NCBI GenBank assembly: GCA_000733915.1
Contig: JPOM01000001.1
Coordinates: 1,240,001 to 1,304,000, forward strand
Direction: 5' to 3'
DNA from: Caulobacteraceae bacterium PMMR1
GTDB lineage: Bacteria; Pseudomonadota; Alphaproteobacteria; Caulobacterales; Caulobacteraceae
Length of the DNA: 64,000 bases
Within the stretch, counting starts at the first letter, position 1; each line of letters begins with the position of its first letter. This document shows, in pieces, positions 7,634 to 17,461 of this stretch. The position numbers and the translations under genes were made by a program. The notes below the pieces were generated by a model. That model saw only the letters and a list, made by a program, of their open reading frames with translations. It ran no database searches and was not told where the DNA came from.

Positions 7634-9131
7634 TCTCCTGGTTGTAGGACCCGACCTCGGCGCGCTTGGCGAGGCGCGGCTTCACCTCTTCGCGGAAGAG
7701 GGCGCGCATGTCGTCCTCGGAGCGGGCGCTCTCGACCACCACCACCAGCTCCGGCTTGTTGGAGGACGCGCGCACCAGCACCCAGCTGCCATCCTCCAGC
7801 GCCACCCGCACGCCGTTGACGGTGATCACGTCCGCGATCCGCCGGCCCAGGATCGCGCCGCCCTGAGCCGCCAGCGCCTGATAGTCGCGCACCACGTCCT
7901 CCACCACGCCGTACTTGGTCTCGTCGGCGCAGTGCGGGCTCATGGTCAGCGAGGTCCAGGCCACCGGCAGGGCGGCCTTCATCTGCGAGAGCGTCTGGCT
8001 GGGATTGCGCTCCAGCATGGACAGGATCGCCGCAGCCGCGACCAGCCCGTCGTCATAGCCGTATCCGTAGGGCGCGTTGAAGAAGAAGTGACCGCTCTTC
8101 TCGAAGCCGGCCAGGGCGCCGAGCTCCGAGGTCTTGCGCTTGATGTAGCTGTGGCCGGTCTTCCAGTAGACCGTGGTCGCGCCGTTGGCCTTCAGCACCG
8201 GGTCGGTGGCGTAAAGCCCGGTGGACTTCACGTCCACGACAAAGGTCGCATCCTTGTGCAGGGCCGACAGGTCGCGGGCTAGCATCAAGCCGATCTTGTC
8301 GGCGAAAATCTCCTCGCCGGTGTCGTCCACCACGCCGCAGCGGTCGCCGTCTCCGTCGAAGCCGAGCGCCAGGTCGGCGCCCTCGCGCCTCACCGCCTCG
8401 GCCATGGCGTGCAGCATCTCGTGATCTTCCGGGTTCGGATTATACTTCGGGAAGGTCCAATCGAGATCGCAGTCCATCTCGATTACGTCTGCGCCCATGC
8501 GGCGGAGCGCCTCGGGGGCGAAGGCGCCGGCGGTGCCGTTGCCGCAGGCGGCGACCACCCGCAGCTTGCGGGTCAGCTTGGCGCGCGACGCCACGTCGGC
8601 GATGTAGCGCTCGCGCAGGTCGGCCACGTGGGTGACGCGCCCGCCGGGCCGCTCCACGCCCTGGCCGGAGAGCACGATCTCCTTCAGCCGCCCGATCTCC
8701 TCCGGCCCGAAGGTCAGGGGCTTGTTCGCGCCCATCTTGACCCCGGTCCAGCCGTTCTCGTTGTGGCTGGCGGTGCACATGGCCACGCAGGGCGCATCCA
8801 GCGCGAACTGGCCGAAATAGGCCATGGGCGAGAGCGCCAGGCCGATGTCCAGCACCTCGCAGCCCGCGGCCACCAGCCCCAGCGACAGGGCCTGCTTCAC
8901 CGACAGCGAATAGGCGCGGAAGTCGTGACCGACCACCACGCGGGGCTGAACCCCGATCTCGTGGAAGTAAGTCCCCAGCCCCAACCCCAGCGCCTGCAGC
9001 CCGAGGTAGTTCAGCTCCTTCTCCAGGATCCAGCGCGCGTCGTACTCGCGAAAGCCGGTCGCCTTCACCAGCGGCACGGTCTCGTACTCAAAGGTGTTCG
9101 GCTTCAGGTCAGCGCGCGGGGCGGCCAGCAT
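7629..9131 (-). CDS. Phosphomannomutase/phosphoglucomutase
   Basis: About 500 residues when started at ATG 9131 (MLAAPRADLKPNTFEYE), which gives the usual N-terminus; a start at 9197 would add an unlikely 22-residue tail. The alpha-D-phosphohexomutase fold is clear. The phosphoserine loop CTASHNENGWTG is near residue 118, the magnesium loop GFDGDGDRCGVVDD near 260, the sugar-binding EKSGHFFFN near 345, and the phosphate-binding C-terminal loop RASSNKPELVVVVES near 465. It interconverts hexose 1- and 6-phosphates, supplying sugar nucleotides for lipopolysaccharide and exopolysaccharide. It is divergent from sdhE, with a 128-base shared upstream region. Substrate preference cannot be decided from sequence, so no gene symbol is assigned. 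Confidence 0.9.
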   Translation of the reverse strand: MLAAPRADLKPNTFEYETVPLVKATGFREYDARWILEKELNYLGLQALGLGLGTYFHEIGVQPRVVVGHDFRAYSLSVKQALSLGLVAAGCEVLDIGLALSPMAYFGQFALDAPCVAMCTASHNENGWTGVKMGANKPLTFGPEEIGRLKEIVLSGQGVERPGGRVTHVADLRERYIADVASRAKLTRKLRVVAACGNGTAGAFAPEALRRMGADVIEMDCDLDWTFPKYNPNPEDHEMLHAMAEAVRREGADLALGFDGDGDRCGVVDDTGEEIFADKIGLMLARDLSALHKDATFVVDVKSTGLYATDPVLKANGATTVYWKTGHSYIKRKTSELGALAGFEKSGHFFFNAPYGYGYDDGLVAAAAILSMLERNPSQTLSQMKAALPVAWTSLTMSPHCADETKYGVVEDVVRDYQALAAQGGAILGRRIADVITVNGVRVALEDGSWVLVRASSNKPELVVVVESARSEDDMRALFREEVKPRLAKRAEVGSYNQEI

Positions 9132-9259
9132 GGCGGGTCCTGGTCTGGAGGCAGGGAAAAGCGCCGCGTCTTTAGGGGAGCGGCGCCGGGGCTGCAACGC
9201 TGCTGGCTTGGCTTCGATCCCGGCCCTATATCGGCGATCTTCAGCCCCGCGCGCGAGCC

Positions 9260-9544
9260 ATGGTCGACGACATCCGCCTGAAGAAGATCAAGTTCCGGTC
9301 CTGGCGCCGGGGGTTCAAGGAGGCCGACCTGATTCTGGGGCCCTTCGCCGACGCCCATGCCGCGGCGCTGTCGCCCGATCAGCTCGACCGTCTGGAGACC
9401 CTGCTGGACCAGCCCGACCAGGACCTTTACGCCTGGATCATCGGTCTGCAGCCCATCCCGTCGCAGTTCGACACCGACGTGATGGACCTGATCCGCGGCT
9501 TCCGCTTTTCAGCCCACAGCGCCCGCCCCGATCTCGGCGGCTGA
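9260..9544 (+). CDS. sdhE: Succinate dehydrogenase flavinylation factor SdhE
   Basis: A 94-residue protein of the SdhE/YgfY (DUF339) family, which helps attach FAD covalently to the succinate dehydrogenase flavoprotein. The family signature is seen as RLKKIKFRSWRRGFKEADLI at residues 5-25 (the usual RG..E.D motif near residue 18) and as DLYAWI near 57. Length fits the family. It lies 21 bases upstream of mfd on the same strand; the sdhE-mfd pairing is common in alphaproteobacteria. Confidence 0.92.
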   Translation: MVDDIRLKKIKFRSWRRGFKEADLILGPFADAHAAALSPDQLDRLETLLDQPDQDLYAWIIGLQPIPSQFDTDVMDLIRGFRFSAHSARPDLGG

Positions 9545-9565
9545 GACGCCCTGGAGCCTCACGAC

Positions 9566-12500
9566 TTGGATCTGACCCGCCTTGCCAAGGCGCCCGGCCG
9601 CATCGACCTCGCCGGGGCGCCCGAAGGGTTCGACGCCCTGATCACGGCCGACCTGGCTCGCGCCCACGCCACGAGGTCCAACGGCGGCGTGACGCTTTTT
9701 GTCGCCCGGGACATGGCGCGGGCCGGCGCCTTCGCCGACTGCCTCGCGTTCTTCGCGCCCGAGCTGCCGGTCCTGACGTTCCCGAGCTGGGACTGCCTGC
9801 CCTACGACCGCATCGGGCCCTCCGCAGGGGTCGCGGCCCAGAGGATGGCCGCCTTGTCGGCGCTGTCGCATCGCCAGAAGCGCGAAGGCGAGCCCCTGGT
9901 CCTCGTGGTCACCTCCGCCGCCCTGCTGCAGCGCGTGCCGCCGCACGCCGCGATCAAGGCGGCGTCCTATCTCGCGCGGACCGGGCGGGACGTGAACGTC
10001 GCGGACCTGGAGCGCTACTTCGCCGTCAACGGCTATGTCCGCGCCTCCACCGTCTCCGAGCGGGGCGAGTACGCCATCCGCGGCGGCGTCATCGACGTCT
10101 TCCCGCCCGGCGCGGAGGAGCCGGTCAGGTTCGATCTCTTTGGCGATACGCTGGAGAGCATCCGCAGCTTCGACCCCGAGACCCAGCGCTCCACGCGGCA
10201 GCTGCAGAGCGTCGATCTTCTGCCCGTGTCGGAGGTGCTGATCGACCCCGACACCATCTCGCGCTTCCGCTCCGGCTATGTGGCGGCGTTTGGCGCGGCG
10301 AGCGAGGACCCGCTCTATGTCTCGATCAGCGAGGGCGGGCGTCGGGCGGGCATGGAGCACTTCCTGCCGCTCTTCTACGAGACGACCGAGACCCTGTTCG
10401 ACTACGCCGGCGACCAGGCGCTGGTGCTGCTCGACCACCTGGCCGAGGAGAGCCGCGACGAGCGGGCGGCCATGATCCAGGACGCCTTCGAGAGCCGCAG
10501 GGAGCTTTCCAAGGGCAAGGGCGCGGCGGGCTATCGCGCCCTCGATCCGCATCTTCTGTATCTCTCGCGACAGGAGTGGGACGAGCGGATCGCAGCGCAT
10601 CCGAACCGTCGCTTCAGCCCCTTCGACCGCGACTGCGAGAGCGTCGTGCACCTCGGCGCCCGGCTCGGCCGCAACTTCGCGCCGGAGCGGGCGCAGGACA
10701 GCGTGAACCTGTTCGAGGCGGTGGCCGACCATGCCCGCAAGCTGGGCGGCCAGGGCAAGCGGGTGCTCTTCGCCTCCTGGTCGGAGGGCTCCTCCGACCG
10801 TCTGGCGTCCATGCTGGGCGACCATGGGCTGAAGGGGGTGCGCTTCGCCAAGGACTGGGCGGATGCGCTCGACTTCGGCGTCAAGGGCGCGAAGGGCAAG
10901 CCGCCGCAGCGCGTGGTCCTGCCCGTGGACCAGGGCTTCGAGACCGACGATCTCGCCGTCATCTCCGAAACCGACATTCTGGGCGATCGCCTGGCGCGGC
11001 CTAGGCGCCGTCGGCGCGCCGCCAATTTCCTGGCCGAGGCGACCTCGCTCACCCCCGGCGACCTGGTGGTGCACATCGACCACGGCATCGGCCGCTATGA
11101 GGGGCTGAAGACGCTGGAGGTCGCGGGCGCCCCGCACGACTGCCTGGATATCCAGTACGGCGGGGACGCCAAGCTTTACCTGCCGGTGGAGAACATCGAT
11201 CTCCTGAGCCGCTACGGCTCAGACTCCGAGGGCGTGCAACTCGACCGCCTGGGCGGCGCCGCCTGGCAGGCGCGCAAGGCCAAGGCGAAGGAGCGCCTGC
11301 GCGCCATGGCGGAGGGGCTGATCCAGCTCGCGGCCGCCCGCCAGCTCCGCCACGTTGACGAGGTCGATCCGCCCCAGGGCCTGTTCGACGAGTTCTGCGC
11401 GCGCTTCCCCTACGAGGAGACCGACGACCAGCTGAACGCGATCGGCGACGTGCTGCAGGACCTCGCCTCGGGGCGCCCGATGGACCGGCTGATCTGCGGC
11501 GACGTGGGGTTCGGCAAGACGGAGGTGGCGCTCAGGGCCGCCTTCGTGGTCGCCATGGGCGGCAAGCAGGTGGCTGTGGTCTGCCCCACGACCCTGCTCG
11601 CGCGCCAGCACTTCAAGACCTTCTCCGAGCGCTTCGCCGGCTGGCCGGTGAAGGTCCGCCAGCTCTCCCGCATGGTCCCCGCCAAGGAGGCGGCCGAGAC
11701 CCGCGAGAAGCTGAAGACCGGCGAGGTGGAGATCGTCGTCGGCACCCACGCCATTCTGTCCGCCCAGGTCGGGTTCAAGGATCTCGGCATGGTCGTCGTG
11801 GACGAGGAGCAGCACTTCGGCGTCAAGCACAAGGAGCGGCTGAAGGAGTTCCGCGCCGGCGTGCATGTCCTGACGCTGACCGCGACCCCGATCCCGCGCA
11901 CGCTGCAGATGTCGCTGTCGGGCATTCGCGAGATGTCGATCATCGCGACCCCGCCCGTCGACCGCTTGGCGGTGCGGACCTATATCACGCCTATCGACCC
12001 CGTGGTGCTGCGCGAGGCGCTGCTGCGCGAGAAGTACCGCGGCGGCCAGGCCTATGTGGTCGTACCGCGCATCAGCGACCTGCCCGAGATGGAGAAGTTC
12101 CTGCGCGAGCAGGTCCCGGAGGTCCGCTTCACGGTCGGCCACGGCCAGATGAGCGCCACCCAGCTCGAGGAGGTGATGGGCGCCTTCTATGATGGGCAGT
12201 ATGACGTGCTGCTCTCGACCACGATCATCGAGAGCGGCATCGACATCCCCTCGGCCAACACCCTGATCGTGCACCGGGCGGACATGTTCGGCCTGGCCCA
12301 GCTCTATCAGATCCGCGGCCGCGTGGGCCGCGCCAAGGCGCGCGCCTACGCCTATCTGACCACCCCGGTGGAGAAGCCGATCACGCTCGCGGCCGAGAAG
12401 CGGCTCAAGGTGCTGCAATCCCTCGACAGCCTGGGCGCAGGCTTCCAGCTCGCCAGCCACGACCTCGATATCCGGGGCGGCGGCAACCTGCTGGGCGACG

Positions 12501-13087
12501 AGCAGTCCGGCCACATTCGCGAGATCGGGGTGGAGCTCTATCAGCAGATGCTGGAGGACGCGGTCGCCGAGCTGAAGGCGCGCTCCGACCTCGATGCGCC
12601 CATCGGGACGGACCGGGGCTGGTCGCCTCAGATCAACGCCGGGGCCGCCGTGCTCATCCCCGAGGAGTATGTGCCCGACCTGAACGTGCGCCTGGCGCTC
12701 TACCGCCGCCTGTCGGAGGCCGAGCGCGCGGAGGATCGCGAGGCGCTCGCTGCGGAGCTGATCGACCGCTTCGGCGCCCTGCCCGCGGAGGCGAATCAGC
12801 TGCTCAAGGTCGTCGGCATTAAGGGCCTTTGCCGCCAGGCGGGGGTGGAGAAGATCGACGTCGGGCCCAAGGGCGCCGTGGTGACCTTCCGCGGCGACAC
12901 CTTCGCCAACCCCGTGGGCCTGGTGCAGACGGTCCAGAAGCGCGCGGCCGACTGGAAGCTCCGCCCCGATCACAAGCTGGTGGTCAGGGGCGAGTACGAC
13001 ACGCCGGAGGTGCGCCTCGCCGCGGCGGAGCGCATCCTGGCCGATCTCGCCAAGCTGGCCGCCGCCCCGGCCGCCGTCGCCGCTTAG
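9566..13087 (+). CDS. mfd: Transcription-repair coupling factor Mfd
   Basis: A 1173-residue DNA translocase that removes RNA polymerase stalled at lesions and recruits UvrA. Domains in order are the UvrB-like N-terminal modules (residues 1-400), the CarD-like RNA polymerase interaction domain (GDLVVHIDHGIGRYEG near 500), and the superfamily 2 motor with Walker A CGDVGFGKTEVA near 645 and Walker B VVDEEQHFG near 745. Also present are TATPIPRTLQMSLSGIR, ESGIDIPSANTLIVHRADMF and the QIRGRVGR motif VI. The C-terminal TRCF domain (from about 1000) is complete. The start is probably TTG 9566, with GGAG 10-13 bases upstream. Length is normal and no break is seen. Confidence 0.96.
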   Translation: MDLTRLAKAPGRIDLAGAPEGFDALITADLARAHATRSNGGVTLFVARDMARAGAFADCLAFFAPELPVLTFPSWDCLPYDRIGPSAGVAAQRMAALSALSHRQKREGEPLVLVVTSAALLQRVPPHAAIKAASYLARTGRDVNVADLERYFAVNGYVRASTVSERGEYAIRGGVIDVFPPGAEEPVRFDLFGDTLESIRSFDPETQRSTRQLQSVDLLPVSEVLIDPDTISRFRSGYVAAFGAASEDPLYVSISEGGRRAGMEHFLPLFYETTETLFDYAGDQALVLLDHLAEESRDERAAMIQDAFESRRELSKGKGAAGYRALDPHLLYLSRQEWDERIAAHPNRRFSPFDRDCESVVHLGARLGRNFAPERAQDSVNLFEAVADHARKLGGQGKRVLFASWSEGSSDRLASMLGDHGLKGVRFAKDWADALDFGVKGAKGKPPQRVVLPVDQGFETDDLAVISETDILGDRLARPRRRRRAANFLAEATSLTPGDLVVHIDHGIGRYEGLKTLEVAGAPHDCLDIQYGGDAKLYLPVENIDLLSRYGSDSEGVQLDRLGGAAWQARKAKAKERLRAMAEGLIQLAAARQLRHVDEVDPPQGLFDEFCARFPYEETDDQLNAIGDVLQDLASGRPMDRLICGDVGFGKTEVALRAAFVVAMGGKQVAVVCPTTLLARQHFKTFSERFAGWPVKVRQLSRMVPAKEAAETREKLKTGEVEIVVGTHAILSAQVGFKDLGMVVVDEEQHFGVKHKERLKEFRAGVHVLTLTATPIPRTLQMSLSGIREMSIIATPPVDRLAVRTYITPIDPVVLREALLREKYRGGQAYVVVPRISDLPEMEKFLREQVPEVRFTVGHGQMSATQLEEVMGAFYDGQYDVLLSTTIIESGIDIPSANTLIVHRADMFGLAQLYQIRGRVGRAKARAYAYLTTPVEKPITLAAEKRLKVLQSLDSLGAGFQLASHDLDIRGGGNLLGDEQSGHIREIGVELYQQMLEDAVAELKARSDLDAPIGTDRGWSPQINAGAAVLIPEEYVPDLNVRLALYRRLSEAERAEDREALAAELIDRFGALPAEANQLLKVVGIKGLCRQAGVEKIDVGPKGAVVTFRGDTFANPVGLVQTVQKRAADWKLRPDHKLVVRGEYDTPEVRLAAAERILADLAKLAAAPAAVAA

Positions 13088-13143
13088 ACGCGGCCAACTG
13101 AGCTTGCGACATATGCACCCCCCAACTGGGGCAGCGCCAGCCT

Positions 13144-13803
13144 CTATTGCATGGGGGGCGCAAGGCGCTCCCGCGTCGCGGCGTCGATGGCCTTGACCAG
13201 CCGCTCGGGGGGCTCCGCGCCCATCACCGCCAGGCGGGAATCCAGAATGTAAAAGGGCACGCCGGTGACGCCGAGCTCACGCGCCATGCCGGCGTCGTGG
13301 GCGGTCTGCTCGCGGTCCGCCCCGCGGGCGAGGAGGTCGAGCACGGTCAGGCGGTCCAGGCCGGCGTCCGCCCCGATGTCGGCAAGCACGCCAGGGTCGC
13401 CGATGTCGCGCAGCTCGGTGAAGTAGGCGCGCATCACGCCCTCCACCGCGGCGTCCTGGCGGCCTGCGCCCCGCGCCCAGCGGATCAGGCGATGGGCGGC
13501 GTTGGTGTTCGGCGCGCGGGGGATCTCCGCAAGCTTCAGCTCCAGCCCCGCCTGCCGGCCGAGCTCGGTCAGGGTCTCGGCGGCGCTGCGGCGGCGTTCC
13601 GCGTCCGGGAACTTGGCTTCCATGTAGGCGGCGCGGTCCACGCCTTCCTCGGGCAGGTTCGGATCGAGCTGATAGGGCCGCCAGGTCACGCGCGCCTCGA
13701 GCTCGGGGCGCAGCGCCAGGGCGGCTTTCACGTTGCGCCAGCCGAGGTAGCACCAGGGGCAGACCACGTCTGCGATGAGGTCGATCTGCAGGCGGGCGGC
13801 CAT
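13144..13803 (-). CDS. DsbA-family oxidoreductase, FrnE-like
   Basis: About 219 residues with start ATG 13803 (MAARLQIDLIADVVCPWCYL). The thioredoxin-fold active site is CPWC near residue 15, followed by YLGWRNVKAAL, the mark of the FrnE/polyketide 2-hydroxychromene-isomerase-like DSBA subfamily. The cis-proline loop GVTGVPFYIL near residue 175 is intact. There is no signal peptide, so it acts in the cytoplasm, probably as a disulfide isomerase or glutathione-linked enzyme. The gene is convergent with mfd and lies just downstream of the PopA-like gene on the same strand (15-base gap), so the two may be co-transcribed. Confidence 0.85.
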   Translation of the reverse strand: MAARLQIDLIADVVCPWCYLGWRNVKAALALRPELEARVTWRPYQLDPNLPEEGVDRAAYMEAKFPDAERRRSAAETLTELGRQAGLELKLAEIPRAPNTNAAHRLIRWARGAGRQDAAVEGVMRAYFTELRDIGDPGVLADIGADAGLDRLTVLDLLARGADREQTAHDAGMARELGVTGVPFYILDSRLAVMGAEPPERLVKAIDAATRERLAPPMQ

Positions 13804-13818
13804 GCCCCGCAACATGGG

Positions 13819-15126
13819 TCAGCCGGCGGCGCGGGACAACACCTTCGCGGCGGCGCGCTCCAGGGTGCGGGCGGCCGCCTCGCCGGGTTCGAGTTCCGCC
13901 GCGCCGATCTCGAAGTCCAGCGTGAAAGGCGCAGAGCCGCTGCGGCTCTCGAAGGCGGTGCAGGCCAGGACCGCCGCGATCCGCTCCGCCGCCGCCCGCG
14001 CCTCCGCCAGGCCTGCGGCGGGCAGGGCGAGGGCGAAGACCTCCGGCCCGAGCCGCGCCGCCGTGTCCTCCACGCGGACGAGGCGACCCATCATGGACCC
14101 GATCTGGGGCATAGCGCGGTCCAGCGAACCCTCGCGTCGCGCCAGCGCCGCCGCCGGCCGCTCCGCGATTTTCAGCACCGCCACCGACAGCCGCCGCCGC
14201 CGCACCCGGGCGGCCTCGCTCATCCTCGCCAGATGAGCGGCGAACAGCTCCCGCGTGAACAGGCCTGTGGCGGCGTCCATCAGGCCCGAGCCGCGGCCGG
14301 CCTCCAGCGTCGCGCGGATCGCAAGCTCGCGTCGATAGAGCCGCGCCAGGCTGAGCGTGCGCCGCGCCGCCTCCGCCGCCCCCGCTTCGACGGCCACGAG
14401 GTCGGAGACGCCCCGGCTGAAGGCCTCCCCCGCCGTGGGTTCGCCGCCTTCGCCGATGAGCACCGTGGGCGTGTGATAGAGCCGCGTGTTGCGCCGGATG
14501 CCCGAGGCGATCGAGAGCGCCTCGGCCGGACGATCCCCCGACCACAGCACCACGGCGTGGAAGTCGCGCTCGTGCAGATAGTCGAACGCCGTGTAGGGGG
14601 TCAGGGCCGCCACGACCTCGGCGCCCGCTTCGCCCAACGCATTCGACAGGGCCAGGAACCGCGGCGCGGGCTCGCCGACGGTCAGCACCAGCAGCGGCCC
14701 GGTGTCCGTCGCCCGCTCCCGCAGGGGCGCGCCGCGCTCTGCGAACGTCTCGCGGCGGAGCGCCAGCTCCTCCTCGGCAACCGCGGACCGCACCAGCGCC
14801 TCCAGCCGCGCGGCGGCCTGGGCCGGCTCCAGCGACTGCGGGACCGCGAGGTCGAGCGCAGGGTCGTCCTCGGATGCGCCGATGCCGACCACGGGCAGGC
14901 GGCGGGGCAGGGCGGCGGACTTCAGCCGAGCCGGGAGCGCATGCAGCTCCGGATCGCCCCCGGAAAGATCGACGATGCAGGCCTCGATCGGCAGGTCCCC
15001 CGCCGCGGCCAAGGCGCCCTGCTCGCCTCGGGCGGTGACGCTGCGCCAGCCCAGGCGGTCCAGCCCGAGCGCCAAGGGGCCTGCATAGCGGTCGTCGCGC
15101 GCGACGATCAGGACGCGTGCGGTCAC
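13819..15126 (-). CDS. popA: PopA-like cyclic di-GMP effector (receiver-receiver-degenerate GGDEF)
   Basis: About 435 residues from GTG 15126 (the second residue onward reads [20 protein letters not shown]); an in-frame start at 15213 would add 29 unlikely residues and approach the divergent racemase gene. Two receiver-like domains (about 1-120 and 140-265) precede a GGDEF-fold domain. The catalytic GGDEF motif is replaced by LGPEVF, while the allosteric inhibitory-site motif RxxD is kept just before it as [15 protein letters not shown] dead cyclase that still binds c-di-GMP is the hallmark of PopA, which in Caulobacter brings the cell-cycle regulators CtrA and RcdA to the ClpXP pole. The assignment rests on this architecture; a PleD-type paralogue with lost activity is the alternative. 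Confidence 0.7.
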   Translation of the reverse strand: MTARVLIVARDDRYAGPLALGLDRLGWRSVTARGEQGALAAAGDLPIEACIVDLSGGDPELHALPARLKSAALPRRLPVVGIGASEDDPALDLAVPQSLEPAQAAARLEALVRSAVAEEELALRRETFAERGAPLRERATDTGPLLVLTVGEPAPRFLALSNALGEAGAEVVAALTPYTAFDYLHERDFHAVVLWSGDRPAEALSIASGIRRNTRLYHTPTVLIGEGGEPTAGEAFSRGVSDLVAVEAGAAEAARRTLSLARLYRRELAIRATLEAGRGSGLMDAATGLFTRELFAAHLARMSEAARVRRRRLSVAVLKIAERPAAALARREGSLDRAMPQIGSMMGRLVRVEDTAARLGPEVFALALPAAGLAEARAAAERIAAVLACTAFESRSGSAPFTLDFEIGAAELEPGEAAARTLERAAAKVLSRAAG

Positions 15127-15295
15127 CGCCAAGCCCACCCCCTTGCACCTGCCGCGCTCTTGGCTTGAGGCGGCGCATGCCCGACTGTACGCGCCCATCG
15201 GCGCCGGAATCACTACCGGACAGCATAAACAGCGGGTCAGGGTCGCGGCTCAAGCGTGGCGGATGGTCCGGGCGGGACGCTTCAGGAGACAGGAC

Positions 15296-16414
15296 ATGGC
15301 GCAAGGGCCGCTGGACGGGTTGAAGGTGGTGGAGTTCGCCGGCATCGGGCCGGGGCCGTTCTGCGGCATGCTGCTGTCCGACCTTGGGGCCGACGTGGTG
15401 CGCATCGACCGCAAGGGCGCAGCCGGGCGCGCCTCGCCCGCCGACGTCACCTCGCGGGGGCGACGCTCGGTGGCGCTGGACCTCAAGCGGCCCGAAGCGG
15501 TCGAGGCCTGCCTGAAGCTGCTGGAGCGCGCCGACGCCTGTTTCGAGGGCTTCCGGCCCGGCGTGATGGAGCGGTTGGGGCTCGGGCCCGAGGTCGCGCT
15601 CAGCCGCAATCCCAAGCTCGTCTACGGCCGCATGACCGGCTGGGGCCAGACCGGCCCTTATGCGCCGGCCGCCGGCCACGACATCAACTACATCGCCCTG
15701 ACCGGCGCGCTGCACGCCATCGGCACGCAGGACAAGCCCGTGCCGCCCTTGAACCTCGTGGGTGATTTCGGCGGGGGGGCGCTCTACCTCGCCTTCGGGC
15801 TGCTGGCCGGCGTGATCCAGGCGCGCACGTCGGGCAAGGGCCAGGTGATCGACTGCGCCATGACTGACGGGGCCGCCTCGCTGATGGCCATGTTCTACGG
15901 CTTCAAGGCCATGGGCATGTGGACGGGGGAGCGTCGCGCCAACCTGCTCGACGGCGGGGCGCACTTCTACGACACCTACCGCTGCGCCGACGGGCGCTGG
16001 GTCGCGATCGGCTCCATCGAGCCGCAGTTTTACGCCCTGCTCCGCGAGAAGGCCGGCCTGAGCGATCCCGCCTTCGACGCCCAGATGGACCGGTCCAGCT
16101 GGCCCGCGCTGAGGGAGAAGCTCGCAGCCGTGATCGCGACCCGGACGCGCGAGGCGTGGTGCAAGGACATGGAGGGGACGGACATCTGCTTCGCCCCTGT
16201 GCTCGACCTCGACGAGGCGCCCCGCCACCCCCACAACGCGGCGCGTGAGACCTTCGTGGAGGTCGGCGGCGTCGTGCAGCCTGCGCCTGCGCCGCGCTTC
16301 TCGCGCACGCCGGGCAAGATCCAGGGGCCGCCGCCGGCCGTCGGCGCCCACACGCGCGAGGCGCTGAGCGACTGGGGCTTGTCGGAGGCGGAGATCGCGC
16401 CCCTCCTGACCTAG
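15296..16414 (+). CDS. Alpha-methylacyl-CoA racemase (CaiB/BaiF CoA-transferase family)
   Basis: A 372-residue protein started at ATG 15296, which has AGGAGA about 8 bases upstream and gives the typical start [20 protein letters not shown]. The family features are the N-terminal Rossmann segment ([16 protein letters not shown]), the CoA-binding region with [20 protein letters not shown] near residue 155, and the catalytic region [17 protein letters not shown] with His and Asp near residue 125. It probably epimerises 2-methylacyl-CoA esters during branched fatty acid breakdown. Its stop codon (TAG within CCTAGG at 16410-16415) lies just before the IS481-family element. Confidence 0.85.
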   Translation: MAQGPLDGLKVVEFAGIGPGPFCGMLLSDLGADVVRIDRKGAAGRASPADVTSRGRRSVALDLKRPEAVEACLKLLERADACFEGFRPGVMERLGLGPEVALSRNPKLVYGRMTGWGQTGPYAPAAGHDINYIALTGALHAIGTQDKPVPPLNLVGDFGGGALYLAFGLLAGVIQARTSGKGQVIDCAMTDGAASLMAMFYGFKAMGMWTGERRANLLDGGAHFYDTYRCADGRWVAIGSIEPQFYALLREKAGLSDPAFDAQMDRSSWPALREKLAAVIATRTREAWCKDMEGTDICFAPVLDLDEAPRHPHNAARETFVEVGGVVQPAPAPRFSRTPGKIQGPPPAVGAHTREALSDWGLSEAEIAPLLT

Positions 16415-16434
16415 GCCAGGCTCTTCGGCATAGC

Positions 16435-16461
16435 TGTCGAGGCTATGAAGGTTATTCACCC
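16435..16461 (+). repeat. Left inverted repeat of the IS481-family element
   Basis: It begins TGTCG and contains AGGTTATTCA, matching AGGTTGTTCA in the right repeat. Confidence 0.7.
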
Positions 16462-16519
16462 GGGATCGGGCTGAGAGAGTGGGGGTGCGAAGCTCCAACC
16501 TCTAGCCAGGAGACCCCGG

Positions 16520-17461
16520 ATGAACATGCATAAGAATGCCCGGCTGACGCCGTCTGGTCGAGCCTTGTTGGCCGGTCGTGTTCAGTCTGGCTGGACGGTG
16601 AAGGCGGCGGCTTTGGCTGGCGGTGTATCGTTGCGGACGGCCTATAGGTGGCTGGGCCGGTGTCGTCGGGAGCCGAGCGAAGACTTCAAGGATCGCAGCT
16701 CGGCGCCCCGACGATGTCCGCGCCGGATCTCGCCGCAGCGCTTGGCCGAGATCGAGCGGCTGCGACGCCAGCGCATGAGCGGCGTGGCGATCGCCCGCCA
16801 GCTGGACATGCCGCGCTCGACGGTGGGCGCGATCCTGCGGCGGCTCGGCCTGGGCAAGCTCTCGGCGCTGCAGCCGCGCGAGCCGGTGATCCGCTACGAG
16901 CGGGAGCGGCCCGGCGAGCTGCTGCACCTGGACATCAAGAGCCTCGGCAGGATCGACGGCGTCGGCCACCGCATCACCGGGGATCGCGCCGGTCAGAGCC
17001 GCAAGCGCGGCATCGGCTGGGACCACCTGCACGTCGCCATCGATGACGCCTCGCGGCTGGCCTACACGGAAGTCCTGCCCGGCCTGACCGGCGAAGACGC
17101 CGCCGGCTTCCTGGACCGCGCGCTCGCCTGGTACGCCCGCCTGGGCGTAAAGGTGGAGCGGGTGATGACCGACAACGGCTCGGCCTACGTCTCAAGGCGC
17201 TTCGCCCAGACCCTGACGGCCGCCGGCGTGCGGCACGTCCGAACCCGGCCCTTCCGGCCGCGCACCAACGGCAAGGCCGAGCGCTTCATCCAGACCAGCT
17301 TGCGCGAATGGGCCTACGCACGGCCCTATGTCTCATCAGACCAACGCGCCGCCGCCATCGGACCCTGGACCGACGCCTATAACCTCGTCCGCCCCCACGC
17401 CGGCATCGGAGACCTCAGCCCCTGGCAAAGGCTGAACAACCTCCTTGGCAACGACACCTAG
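16520..17461 (+). CDS. IS481-family transposase
   Basis: A 313-residue DDE transposase. ATG 16520 has AGGAG about 8 bases upstream. The N-terminal helix-turn-helix region (LTPSGRALLAGRVQSGWTVK to RCRREP) matches the leucine-zipper/HTH start of IS481 and IS3-like enzymes; a second HTH is at about 75-110. The rve catalytic core shows the first Asp in LLHLDIKSLGRI (near 137), the second in VMTDNGSAYVS (near 218) and the Glu in NGKAERFIQTSLREWAYARP (near 254), followed by the typical YN..RPH...G..P..RL ending. The coding frame runs through the right inverted repeat, and its TAG stop (17459-17461) lies in the flanking CCTAGG, outside the element. The enzyme looks intact. Confidence 0.9.
   Translation: MNMHKNARLTPSGRALLAGRVQSGWTVKAAALAGGVSLRTAYRWLGRCRREPSEDFKDRSSAPRRCPRRISPQRLAEIERLRRQRMSGVAIARQLDMPRSTVGAILRRLGLGKLSALQPREPVIRYERERPGELLHLDIKSLGRIDGVGHRITGDRAGQSRKRGIGWDHLHVAIDDASRLAYTEVLPGLTGEDAAGFLDRALAWYARLGVKVERVMTDNGSAYVSRRFAQTLTAAGVRHVRTRPFRPRTNGKAERFIQTSLREWAYARPYVSSDQRAAAIGPWTDAYNLVRPHAGIGDLSPWQRLNNLLGNDT
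17430..17456 (-). repeat. Right inverted repeat of the IS481-family element
   Basis: Read on the minus strand it begins TGTCG and contains AGGTTGTTCA. It overlaps the end of the transposase coding sequence. Confidence 0.7.

Larger units (their letters stand above)
16435..17456 (+). mobile_element. IS481-family insertion sequence
   Basis: The ends are marked by imperfect inverted repeats of 27 bases: the left end 16435-16461 starts TGTCGAGGCTATGAAGG and the right end, read from 17456 inward, starts TGTCGTTGCCAAGGAGG; about 20 of 27 positions match. The element is about 1.02 kb, which fits IS481. The hexamer CCTAGG occurs directly outside the right end (17457-17462) and again at 16410-16415, 19 bases outside the left repeat. 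IS481 of Bordetella pertussis is known to duplicate NCTAGN targets, so CCTAGG could be the target duplication, but the 19-base offset on the left means the true left end is not certain. It carries one transposase gene and nothing else. Confidence 0.8.

Noticed and set aside
13147-16498. Very long open frames opposite the FrnE, PopA and racemase genes (673 and 1073 codons)
   Set aside because: Composition is Arg, Ala, Gly, Pro low complexity with no conserved motifs, while the opposite strand holds recognisable proteins.
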